A stretch of 58,164 nucleotides of DNA from Rhodoferax sp. OV413 (lineage in GTDB: Bacteria > Pseudomonadota > Gammaproteobacteria > Burkholderiales > Burkholderiaceae_C), in assembly GCA_945861785.1 (NCBI GenBank), contig CAMAWD010000032.1, forward strand, positions 1 through 58,164, given 5' to 3'. Numbering within the stretch: the stretch's first letter is position 1; each line of letters starts with the position of its first letter. Of the stretch, positions 1 through 7,189 are shown in pieces. The notes under the pieces were generated by a model. The model ran no database searches and was not told the DNA's origin. It saw only the letters and a list, made by a program, of their open reading frames with translations. The translations under genes were made by a program, and so were the position numbers.

Positions 1-346
1 GCGCCCCGTCTAAGCTGAGCAAGGGCGTACGGTATTGGGCTGCACAAGCAAGCAAATAAGCGTCATACGCGTACATTCGAAACTGTGCCGCCAAACCCAG
101 TGCATGAATCAAGTCGACCTCCACCAGCTTGACAGGAATTTCACGGTAGGCCTGCATGCAGGCTTGTGCTTGCGTCAAATCAATTCGGCCACGCTTTAGC
201 ATGGCCGACAGCGCATTGCCCATTTCCCAGTGAACCGAAGCTGGCGCGATCAAACTTGCACCAGCAGTAAGACCCACGAGCCTAGACTTGCTGGATTCAT
301 TGGTGCATACGGCCAATAAAACAGAGGTATCGACGGTAGTTTGCAT
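1..346 (-). CDS. VapC-type PIN-domain toxin, 3' end outside window
   Basis: The minus strand reads a PIN-domain ribonuclease that runs off the left edge. It begins MQTTVDTSVLLAV, with the first acidic residue at D6. A Glu follows in HWEMGNAL and a third acidic residue in YAYDAYLLA, the usual spacing of PIN metal-binding residues. Such proteins cleave RNA and are the toxin half of VapBC pairs. A second in-frame ATG lies two codons upstream (352); neither start has a clear ribosome binding site. The cognate antitoxin would be expected just upstream, but that stretch holds only a palindrome and unrelated debris, so the antitoxin appears to be lost. The family call is firm; activity is unknown. 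Confidence 0.8.
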   Translation of the reverse strand, partial: MQTTVDTSVLLAVCTNESSKSRLVGLTAGASLIAPASVHWEMGNALSAMLKRGRIDLTQAQACMQAYREIPVKLVEVDLIHALGLAAQFRMYAYDAYLLACAAQYRTPLLSLDGA

Positions 347-354
347 GAACATTG

Positions 355-366
355 ACTTGTACAAGT
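355..366. promoter_or_regulatory. perfect 12-bp palindrome upstream of the PIN toxin
   Basis: ACTTGTACAAGT is a perfect palindrome just upstream of the toxin start. Short palindromes of this kind are bound by VapB-type antitoxins in autoregulated VapBC operons. The binding role is inferred from position only. Confidence 0.4.
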
Positions 367-419
367 GAAGTCATCTTAGCACTTTAGCCATCAGCGCTGC
401 CTAAGGCAAAAGACCGTGC

Positions 420-600
420 TCAAGCAAATTTCAGCGGGTGCGCGATGCGAAGATGGTCCGCGGTGAGTTCGGTGAGAAACCGGCTGGTGGCGGTTGTCCG
501 CACCACCAGATCGCCCCGGCTGACGTAGCCCGCTGCAGGCCCGTCGCCGTGGCGCCGGGAGTAGCTGATCCCCCCAAAGGCGGATGCGTAGGCCCGCGCG
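420..600 (-). pseudogene. unrecognised C-terminal protein fragment
   Basis: A minus-strand frame ending in HLRIAHPLKFA-stop has ordinary protein-like composition (about 60 residues including SRRHGDGPAAGYVSRGD and VVRTTATSRF). It has no plausible start and is cut off upstream by IS91-type debris. I do not recognise the family. It may be the tail of a gene destroyed when the insertion sequence arrived, or a chance frame. Confidence 0.2.
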
Positions 601-642
601 CCCTGAGAAGCTGCACCACCCCAGATTCTCCATGCCCAGCGC

Positions 643-1030
643 GTGCAAACCAACGCTCACCAGACCGGGAGGGCGCATTGCGATGGCGCCCCGGTCCACT
701 GCGCGCGCCACCAACCCGAGCAGACCACGCTGTACCGCCTGGTGCAGCAACACGCAGCGACTTTCTTCGCCCAGGCCGAAGACGCTGCCGGGCGTCGCGG
801 GTTTTGCCCCTCATGCGGCGCGCGGCGCATGGCCCAGACCGCGGCGCATCTGGTCGACCACGTCATCCCCCATGTGCCGGTGCGCCAGTGGGTGCTGTCA
901 ATGCCCATCCCCCTGCGCTTGGTGCTGGCCGCACAGCCCAAGCTGGTGACTCCGGTGCTGCAGGTGGTGCACCGGTCGGCGGCCAATCTCAACATACATC
1001 TGCATTGCCTGGTGCTGGACGGCGTGTATC
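643..1030 (+). pseudogene. IS91-family transposase remnant, copy A
   Basis: One open frame carries pieces of an IS91-type (rolling-circle, Y2) transposase: an N-terminal piece (HQPEQTTLYRLVQQH), then half of the zinc-finger region (GFCPSCGARRM), then the QTAAHLVDH / PVRQWVLS block. It finally jumps to [15 protein letters not shown]. Compared with copy B (2040-3135), the first zinc-binding pair and the segment between VVHR and SAAN are missing, so at least two in-frame deletions have occurred. At about 1030 it is fused directly to a P-type ATPase fragment. It cannot encode an active enzyme. Confidence 0.8.
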
Positions 1031-1456
1031 TTCGAGGTTCTTCCCGCAGACAAGGCAGCAGTGATTCAGCAACTGCAAAAGGATGGGCGCGTGGTCGCCA
1101 TGGCTGGCGACGGTGTCAACGACGCTCCTGCGTTGGCAGCCGCCGAGGTCGGCATTGCCATGGGTACCGGGACGGATGTCGCCATGGAGAGCTCGGGCGT
1201 GACCTTGCTCAAGGGCGACCTGATGGGCATCGTGTCGGCGCGCAATCTGTCCAAGGCCACGATGCGCAATATCCGACAGAACCTGTTTCTATCGTTTGCC
1301 TACAACGTCGCCGGCATTCCGATTGCAGCCGGCGTGTTGTACCCAATCACCGGAATGCTCCTGTCGCCGGCCGTCGCGGCAGCGGCCATGGCCTTGTCGT
1401 CGGTGAGTGTCATTGCGAACGCGCTGCGCTTGCGTTCGACCAAGTTGGAAGGTTGA
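1031..1456 (+). pseudogene. C-terminal fragment of a P1B-type (copper-like) ATPase
   Basis: The frame reads [19 protein letters not shown], then the hinge motif [10 protein letters not shown] of P-type ATPases, then two C-terminal membrane segments ending in [11 protein letters not shown]. This is the last 140 or so residues of a heavy-metal-translocating ATPase of the CopA type. The phosphorylation domain, metal-binding domain and the first membrane helices are absent. The 5' side joins an IS91 transposase remnant without a start codon. A GTG at 1061 could start a short peptide, but no known function needs only this piece. Confidence 0.85.
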
Positions 1457-1636
1457 CAAAAGCAAGAGGGATGCGTCGTCCAGCAGGAGCCGTCGCCCGC
1501 GATGTGAGCCTGCCGAACAACAAGTCGCGTCAAGACACCATCGAACTCTGACCGGCAATTTTTTTGCATCCTGACAGATGCTATAAGACAATGATGGATT
1601 AGGGGCGCACCATTGCGGTTAATCGAGGAGATTGAA

Positions 1637-1885
1637 ATGATGACGACACTGACCATAGAACTCCCGGTCGATGGGCTGCCTTCGGCTGCTGAACTGCCCG
1701 CCAATTTTTCGGATGAAGCGCGCTTTCTCTTGGCGGTGAAACTCTTTGAACTGGGCCGTATTTCATCGGGCAAGGCGGGGCGGCTATGTGACATGGGGCG
1801 CGTCGAATTCCTTTTGGCCGCCAGCCGATCCGGGGTGCCAGTCGTCGATTTGAGCGGCGATGAACTGGCCGAAGAGTTCGCCTGA
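1637..1885 (+). CDS. UPF0175 family antitoxin-like protein
   Basis: An 82-residue protein resembling the UPF0175 family: a short N-terminal strand (TLTIELPVDGLP), then a helix-turn-helix-like segment (FELGRISSGKAGRLCDM) that resembles antitoxin DNA-binding regions, ending VVDLSGDELAEEFA. The start at 1637 is chosen for its GAGGAG ribosome binding site. UPF0175 proteins are usually encoded just before a DUF3368/PIN toxin, and here the stop overlaps the next start by one base (TGATG). That toxin is truncated, so this antitoxin gene is now effectively orphaned. Confidence 0.7.
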   Translation: MMTTLTIELPVDGLPSAAELPANFSDEARFLLAVKLFELGRISSGKAGRLCDMGRVEFLLAASRSGVPVVDLSGDELAEEFA

Positions 1886-2036
1886 TGCTGCTTGATCGTG
1901 GGGTCTGCTGGTCGAAGCGCATCGACGCGGGTTGCTTGGCGATGTGCGCGCAACCTTGCTGGACTTGAAGCGGGCCGGCTATTTTCTGTCCGATACGGTG
2001 ATTGACGCCGCGTGCACAGCGGCCCAGCGCAACTGA
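1885..2036 (+). pseudogene. DUF3368 (PIN-like) toxin remnant
   Basis: After an ATG overlapping the UPF0175 stop, only MLLDR is readable before a frame change. The next frame reads GLLVEAHRRGLLGDVRATLL, then DLKRAGYFLSDTVIDAA. This matches the C-terminal part of DUF3368 toxins (a Gly-Leu-Leu-x-Glu-Ala-Lys/His region followed by a leucine-rich helix and a LSD motif). The N-terminal PIN core is deleted. The stop at 2034-2036 abuts an IS91-family remnant, the probable cause of the damage. Confidence 0.55.
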
Positions 2037-3420
2037 AGGCGCTGTATGTTGCGCCGCTTCAGTTCTCGGCGGGCTGCGGCGACTGCGGCCACGACAAGCT
2101 GGTTGCGTTCAGCTGCAAGCGGCGCGGCTTCTGCCCCTCGTGCGGGGCCTGACGCATGTCGCAGACCGCGGCGCATCTGGTAGACCACGTCATCCCCCAT
2201 GTGCCGGTGCGCCAGTGGGTGCTGTCAATGCCCATCCCCCTGCGCTTGCTGCTGGCCGCACAGCCCAAGCTGGTGACTCCCGTGCTGCAGGTGGTGCACC
2301 GCGTGATCACGCGCCATCTGCTCGGCCAGGCTGGGCTCAAGGCCGAGGAAGCCGACAGCGGCGCCGTCACGCTGATCCAGCGTTTTGGGTCGGCGGCCAA
2401 CCTCAACATACATCTGCATTGCCTGGTGCTGGACGGCGTGTACCGGCGCAGCGACGAAGCTGCACCGCAGTTCGTCGAAGTAGCGGCGCCAACCGACGAA
2501 GCGCTGCAGGCGGTGTTGCACCGGATCATCACCCGATTGACGCAAGCTGCTCACCCGTCGGGAGGTGATTCAGCCTGCACGCCGCCGTGCGCTGCGCGGC
2601 CGACGACCGCGATGCGCTGGAGCAACTGTGCCGAACCATCACCCGCCCGGCGCTGGCCAACGAGCGCGTTCAGACCAACGCCGCCGGCCAGGTGGTGCTC
2701 AAGCTCAAGACTGCCTGGCGCGACGGCACCACGCACCTGGTCATGTCACCGCTGGAGTTCATGCAGCGGTTGGCGGCGCTGGTGCCAAGGCCACGGCTGC
2801 ATCTGATCCGCTTCCATGGCGTGCTGGCACCCAACGCCAAGCTGCGCGCGCTGGTTGTGCCGCAGGAGCCCGAGACGCCCGCCCAATCTGTGGCGCCTGC
2901 CGAGTGCGAGGCGAACTGTGTGCACCACCGAGCGGTGCGGCTGAGCTGGGCCCGGCTGCTCAAGCGGGTGTTCGAGCTCGACCTGGCGCACTGCCCGAAC
3001 TGCGGTGGCGAGCTCAAGATCATCGCGGCGATCCTGGAGCCGCCGGTCATCGAAAAGATCCTCACGCACTTGGGTCTGCAGGCGCGGGCGCCGCCTCGGG
3101 CACCAGCCCGTGGCCAGGCGCTGCAAACGGCCTGAGGCTGCCCACCCGTGACAGTTCAAGCGACCCGGCGACCAGGGCCGCTGGGGTCGGCTGCGCCCGA
3201 GGGTTTTCGGGACCGATGGAAGGGCCCCGAAGGCAAGGGATAACCCGTAGACGGTGCCATAGGGAGGCGCTTTTTGGCAGGGCCATCAACGCACCACAGC
3301 TCGCCAGCAGATTCAGCCTGCGTCCAAAGACAGATTCAAGCGCGTCGGGCGCTGTGTGCCGCCCCTGTTCTGCCGCATTCGGGGTGCCGTGGGGAAGGAA
3401 AAGGGGCGTTTGAAAAGCCT
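2037..3420 (+). mobile_element. degenerate IS91-family element, copy B (largest copy)
   Basis: This is the longest remnant. It contains most of the transposase (2040-3135), a roughly 280-bp downstream region, and the terminus GGCGTTTGAAAAGC near 3405-3418. The region 3177-3290 reappears at about 44165-44285, and 3313-3420 reappears inverted at 39867-39975, showing that these sequences belong to one element. IS91-type elements move by rolling-circle transposition and have no terminal inverted repeats, consistent with what is seen. Confidence 0.75.
2040..3135 (+). pseudogene. IS91-family transposase, copy B, inactivated
   Basis: The frame shows the zinc-binding N-terminal domain (CGDCG, then CKRRGFCPSCGA), the QTAAHLVDH block, the metal-binding [12 protein letters not shown] motif and the long C-terminal domain ending LGLQARAPPRAPARGQ. 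Two lesions are visible. A TGA stands where RRM normally follows PSCGA (about 2150-2152). At about 2545-2572 the frame changes across a deletion that removes the segment between LLTRR and FSLHAAVRC. The missing segment is retained in copies E and F. The copy is therefore inactive unless helped in trans. Confidence 0.85.
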
Positions 3421-3423
3421 ATC

Positions 3424-3667
3424 CTCCTAGTGCTCGTCGACAACTTCTACGAGCCTTGCCATGAAACAGGCAAAGCAGTTCGAACACAGATCAGGCTCAA
3501 GTCGGAGGAGCCGTTTGCAATTGCTTGCCTGTGGGCCAGATGGAAGCGACCAAAGACAGGAGACGTCGTCACAAGCTTCTCAATGCTCACGGTGAACGCT
3601 TGACCAGCATCCTGTGATGAGGCGATTCAATCGAGATGGTGATGAGAAGCGAACGCCAGTCATCGTC
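3424..3667 (+). pseudogene. SRAP (HMCES/YedK-type) C-terminal fragment, frameshifted
   Basis: The frame after the IS91 terminus reads VDNFYEP, then FAIACLWARWKRP and SFSMLTVNA. This is the characteristic C-terminal core of SOS-response-associated peptidases, which bind abasic sites in single-stranded DNA. A one-base shift after TVNA leads into HPVMRRFNRDGDEKRTPVIV, the expected next block (the conserved HP-x-R-MP region). The N-terminal catalytic Cys2 half is missing. The fragment is bounded on the left by the IS91 terminus and on the right by a 27-bp IS5-type end. Confidence 0.7.
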
Positions 3668-3694
3668 CCAAATTTCGATTTATTCAACAACGCC
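3668..3694 (+). repeat. solo 27-bp end of an IS5-family element
   Basis: These 27 bases are identical to 20550-20576, the right end of the intact IS5-family element in this window. They contain the inverted-repeat core GATTTATTCAACAACGCC. No transposase accompanies them, so this is a solo terminus left by deletion. It ends the SRAP fragment. Confidence 0.8.
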
Positions 3695-3729
3695 CACGTC
3701 CATGCTGCTGTGCCGGAAAAAGGGGCACC

Positions 3730-3753
3730 GTTGCGACTGTTGGCAGTCGCAAC
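3730..3753 (-). terminator. rho-independent-like terminator of the catabolic operon
   Basis: A perfect 10-bp stem (GTTGCGACTG / CAGTCGCAAC) with a 4-base loop lies just beyond the stop of the last operon gene. On the minus strand it is followed by a CCCCTTTTT tract after a few bases. Position and structure fit a transcription terminator for the 3784-17328 operon. Confidence 0.6.
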
Positions 3754-3783
3754 GCACCATCTTACTGCCGCCCCCGACGGAAA

Positions 3784-4575
3784 CTACTTTGCAGCCGCGG
3801 CGGCCGCAAGTCGCACCAGCAGTTTGCGAATCCTGTCTCTCGGCTCTTCATCGTTGATAAGGCGGTGGAACGCCTGCGCCTCGACAGCGCCCGCTTCCTC
3901 ACGGCCGTTACGACGGCTCGCCGCCAGAAGGCGCTTCGCCTCGCGCAAAGCGGGGACGGACTGTTTCGCGACACGCTTGACCAGCGCGTCCGCCTGGCGC
4001 TCCAGCTCATTCTCCGGTGCGATCCAATGGGCGAGCCCCAGGCGAAAGGCCTCGGTCCCGTCGATGATGTCGCCGCCCAACAGCAAACGCTGCGCAGCCA
4101 CCATTCCGGCGAGCCCGACCAGCCGATCCACCGTCATTCCGGCAGGAAGGAGCCCGACTCTCACCTCGGGGACGCCGATGCGAGCGGCAGCCGAGACGAT
4201 GCGCAAGTCGCAGGCCAGCGCAAGCCCCAGCCCCGCGCCGAGCGCATTGCCTTTGACTTCCGCGAACACGATGGTTTCTTGTTGTTCGATGCGCCGAAAC
4301 AGACTCGCCCACCGATCGCCGTCGGATCGAAGCGCTTCGTCACCTCCTTCTTCGAGCCATCGCGCGACGCGCGCCGGGTCCGCGCCGCCGCAGAAATGCG
4401 GCGTGGCTGTCCGCAGATGCAGCAATGCGGCACCTCTTCGCTGCGCCTCGTCCAGCGCATGCTCGATCGCATCGGCAAATGCATCGTCGATCGTGTTCTG
4501 GACCCCGCGGCCAAGCGTGGCGACCAGCACGTTGTCGTGCGATTCGATGCGCACCATTTCGTTGGAGACTTCCAT
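3784..4575 (-). CDS. enoyl-CoA hydratase/isomerase family protein
   Basis: A 263-residue crotonase-fold protein, full length for the family. Oxyanion-hole elements are HFCGGAD (60-66) and GNALGAGLGLALACDLRI (109-126). A Glu sits at PEV (137), matching the first catalytic Glu of crotonase. The second catalytic Glu is not seen at the expected spot about 20 residues later, where the sequence reads GMVAAQRL. It may therefore act as an isomerase, hydrolase or lyase on a CoA thioester rather than as a classic hydratase. It is the last gene of the operon; a terminator-like hairpin follows. Substrate unknown. Confidence 0.85.
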   Translation of the reverse strand: MEVSNEMVRIESHDNVLVATLGRGVQNTIDDAFADAIEHALDEAQRRGAALLHLRTATPHFCGGADPARVARWLEEGGDEALRSDGDRWASLFRRIEQQETIVFAEVKGNALGAGLGLALACDLRIVSAAARIGVPEVRVGLLPAGMTVDRLVGLAGMVAAQRLLLGGDIIDGTEAFRLGLAHWIAPENELERQADALVKRVAKQSVPALREAKRLLAASRRNGREEAGAVEAQAFHRLINDEEPRDRIRKLLVRLAAAAAAK

Positions 4576-4619
4576 ATTGCCTTGTTCCTGCGAGTGAACA
4601 GCCGCGTGGTCGCGGGCAG

Positions 4620-5576
4620 TCAGTCCTTCCGATTGAGCCAGTGCAAGGGGAGCCCGGGCCGAGGCCAGTCCATGGCGATGAGCTCGCCACTCGAAGAGAG
4701 AGTGATGTACGCGGTTCGCAGATCGGGACCGCCGAAGCAGATGTTCGTCACGAAGATGTCAGGCATCGCGTACTGCTCCACGATCTTCCCCTGCGGCGAG
4801 ATCACGGTAATTCCGCCGTAGGGGATGTCCGCGACGCACACGTTGCCTGCGCTGTCCATCGCGAGCGAGTCGAGCACCGAATAGCCGCCGAGGCCGATCA
4901 GCAGGTGGCCCCGTTCCCAGGGCACAGGACCGAAGGCTCTCCGGATCTCTCCGGGTCCGGCGATCTCGTAGGACCACACTCGTCCGGACCACGATTCGGC
5001 GACGTACAAGGTCTTGTCATCGGGAGAAAGTCCGACGCCGTTGGGGCCGTCGAGCGGGAAGATCACCTGCTTGATGAACGATCCGTCAGTGCGTGCATAG
5101 AAAACCGCACCACGATCGCGCTGGCGCGCCATGACCTTTCCGCAATCGCTGAACCAGAAGCCGCCATGCTGGTCGAACACCAAGTCGTTGGGGCCGCGCA
5201 GCGGAATGTCGCCGCAATTGCGGTACAGCACTTCACTGCGCCCGGTCGAGAGATCGACCGCCTCGATCCAGCCGCCGGCATAGTCCGGCGGCGCGATGCC
5301 CGGCAGCGTCTTGCCGTTCTTCTTGTGGAATGAGAACCCACCGTTGTTGGTGATGTAGCAGCGGCCGTCGGGACCGATCGCCGCACCATTGGGGCCGCCT
5401 CTGAGCTCCGCCACGACCGTCTTCGTTCCGTCGGGCAGCACGCGGACCAGCGCCTTGCCTTCGATCTCGACGACAAGAACGCTGCCGTCGGCCATGGCGA
5501 CGGGGCCTTCCGGAAAGCGAAGGCCGGTCGCGACGGTGCGCAGGCCGGGAACATTCTCGACTTTGATTTGCGTCAT
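4620..5576 (-). CDS. SMP-30/gluconolactonase-family lactonase, copy A
   Basis: A 318-residue six-bladed beta-propeller of the SMP-30/LRE family, enzymes that open lactones using a divalent metal. Putative metal ligands are visible: the Glu of FPEGP (E23), the Asn of GPNGVGLS, and the Asp of SVLDSLAMD. No signal peptide is visible, so it should be cytoplasmic. It closely resembles the protein at 10142-11080 (shared motifs include GPNGAAIGPDGRCY, ADIPxGGITVISPxG and a WPRPGLxLHW tail). The two are diverged paralogues in one operon. A lactone intermediate in the pathway is the natural inference. Confidence 0.85.
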   Translation of the reverse strand: MTQIKVENVPGLRTVATGLRFPEGPVAMADGSVLVVEIEGKALVRVLPDGTKTVVAELRGGPNGAAIGPDGRCYITNNGGFSFHKKNGKTLPGIAPPDYAGGWIEAVDLSTGRSEVLYRNCGDIPLRGPNDLVFDQHGGFWFSDCGKVMARQRDRGAVFYARTDGSFIKQVIFPLDGPNGVGLSPDDKTLYVAESWSGRVWSYEIAGPGEIRRAFGPVPWERGHLLIGLGGYSVLDSLAMDSAGNVCVADIPYGGITVISPQGKIVEQYAMPDIFVTNICFGGPDLRTAYITLSSSGELIAMDWPRPGLPLHWLNRKD

Positions 5577-5594
5577 GAAGAATCCTCGAAGGGT

Positions 5595-6014
5595 TTACTT
5601 GGGTCGGAAGCGCGGAACGAACTGGCCTTGACCGATGTCGTCCCACCACAATTCGAGAGGCATGCCGATTCGAACGCGGCCGGGCTCGATGTCGGTGACG
5701 TTGGAAACCAAACGGACACCCGACATCGCCGGGAACTCGACCAGGCCGACCACGTAAGGCAGGTTGGCGGCGACGACTGCATGGCTTGCGTGGTGCACGA
5801 CAGTGAACGAATAGAGGACGGCCTCGCCGTGCGCCTCTTTCCACTCCACCTCGCTCGACAGGCATTTCGGGCACAGCGGCCCCGGCGGATGACGCAATGT
5901 GCCGCACTTCGCGCACGCTTGAAAGCGAAGCGAACGCTGCCCGCAGAACGCCCAGAACTCGCGGTCGTCGAAGTCGGGCTCCACGCCAGGCATGTCGGCT
6001 GGAAAATAAGCCAT
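5595..6014 (-). CDS. DUF35 Zn-ribbon/OB-fold protein A, partner of the thiolase-like protein
   Basis: A 139-residue protein with a rubredoxin-like zinc ribbon (C34, C37, C48, C51) followed by an OB-fold typical of DUF35 acyl-CoA-associated proteins. The start overlaps the stop of the upstream thiolase-like gene by one base (TGATG), implying translational coupling and a protein complex. In steroid side-chain degradation, DUF35 domains form obligate complexes with Ltp2 retro-aldolases. The same architecture is repeated at 15684-17328. Zinc ribbon and fold are read from sequence; the partnership is inferred. Confidence 0.85.
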   Translation of the reverse strand: MAYFPADMPGVEPDFDDREFWAFCGQRSLRFQACAKCGTLRHPPGPLCPKCLSSEVEWKEAHGEAVLYSFTVVHHASHAVVAANLPYVVGLVEFPAMSGVRLVSNVTDIEPGRVRIGMPLELWWDDIGQGQFVPRFRPK

Positions 6015-7189
6015 CAGTGGACTCCCAGAATCAGGCCGCTGGTCGGGGACACGCCGAGCCCGCCCGTCACTAGGCAGGTCCGAGCATCCTTGACTTGCGA
6101 AGTCGACGTGCCGCGCAGTTGCCGCACGCCTTCGTTCACAAGGCTCAGGCCGTGGACATAGGCCTCCGACAGCTGGCCGCCCGACGTGTTGATGGGCATG
6201 CGTCCATCGGGCCATCGGATCGCGCCGCTCGCGACGAACTCCCCGCTCTCGCCCGGCGCGCAGAAGCCGTAGTCTTCGAGCGCCATCAGGACCAGCCCTG
6301 AAAAGTGGTCGTAGATCTGCGCCACGTCGATGTCCTTGGGTGCCACGCCCGCCTTGGCGAAAAGCTCGGTGGCCAAGCGCCGGCTGTTCGTGGTCGCATA
6401 GTCGGCTGCAGGCATGTTGTGGCTGCCGAGCGGGCCCGTGCCCCAGCCCGGCCCGCTGCCCTGGGCCGCTGCCAGCACGTGAACCGGCTTCGACGGAAGG
6501 TCGCGTGCCCGCGAGCTGGTGGTGAGCACTAGTGCACACGCACCATCGGTCTCGAGGCAGCAGTCGAACAGCCTGAACGGCTCGGCGATCCACCGTGAAG
6601 CGAAATACTGTTCCCGCGTCATCGGCTTGCCGTACATCAGCGCGCGCGGGTTGCGGTTCGCATTGGCGCGCGCGTTCAGCGCGATCTCCGCCATGGCGTC
6701 GTGCGTGATGCCCGTCTCGTGCATGAAGCGCTGCATCTGCATCGCGAGCATCTGGGGCGGCGCGAACATGCCGAAAGGGTGGACGAAATTGCCCTGGACG
6801 CGCGCCTGGTTCAGACGGCCATAGCGTCGCGTCTGGCCCTGGCACAGGCCTCGATAGGCGACGACGACTTCCGCCTGGCCGCTTTCGATCGCGGCACAGG
6901 CCAGCGACACCGCACCGCAGCTTCCGCCGCCGCCGCCGCCCCATTGCATCGCAGAGAAGCGAAGCGCCTCGGCGCCGAGCGTCACCTGCATCAGGTTCGC
7001 CTCGTTCGTGTCGTTCGAGAACGAACTGAATCCGTCGACGTCCTTCGCGGCAATGCCGGCATCAGCCAAGGCCGTTCGAACCGCTTCCGCGGTGATCTGG
7101 AACTGGGACCGGTCCATGATCCCGCCCCACTTCGTGAATTCGCTCTCGCCGATGCCGACGATGCAGGGACTGCGGTCTTGTGGAGTCAT
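6014..7189 (-). CDS. thiolase-fold protein A (Ltp2-like, probable aldolase)
   Basis: A 391-residue thiolase-superfamily protein. Classic thiolase catalytic features are altered. The nucleophile region is a glycine run followed by SCGAVSLA, so the usual Cys position seems to be Gly. The NEAF-like motif is YDHF (293-296). The GHP histidine position carries Tyr (SEAYVHG, Y344). The final Cys-Gly-rich motif is TGGLG. Paired tyrosines in place of the histidines are the signature reported for Ltp2, the steroid retro-aldolase. A role in C-C cleavage of a CoA ester is therefore more likely than thiolysis. Its stop overlaps the DUF35 start, and its start overlaps the acyl-CoA synthetase stop. Confidence 0.8.
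   Translation of the reverse strand: MTPQDRSPCIVGIGESEFTKWGGIMDRSQFQITAEAVRTALADAGIAAKDVDGFSSFSNDTNEANLMQVTLGAEALRFSAMQWGGGGGGSCGAVSLACAAIESGQAEVVVAYRGLCQGQTRRYGRLNQARVQGNFVHPFGMFAPPQMLAMQMQRFMHETGITHDAMAEIALNARANANRNPRALMYGKPMTREQYFASRWIAEPFRLFDCCLETDGACALVLTTSSRARDLPSKPVHVLAAAQGSGPGWGTGPLGSHNMPAADYATTNSRRLATELFAKAGVAPKDIDVAQIYDHFSGLVLMALEDYGFCAPGESGEFVASGAIRWPDGRMPINTSGGQLSEAYVHGLSLVNEGVRQLRGTSTSQVKDARTCLVTGGLGVSPTSGLILGVH

Noticed and set aside
3865-5333. Long open frames of 300 or so codons on the plus strand opposite the enoyl-CoA hydratase and lactonase genes
   Set aside because: They are antisense shadows of GC-rich genes: low-complexity Arg/Ala/Pro/Gly composition, no domain motifs, and they disappear where the minus-strand gene ends.
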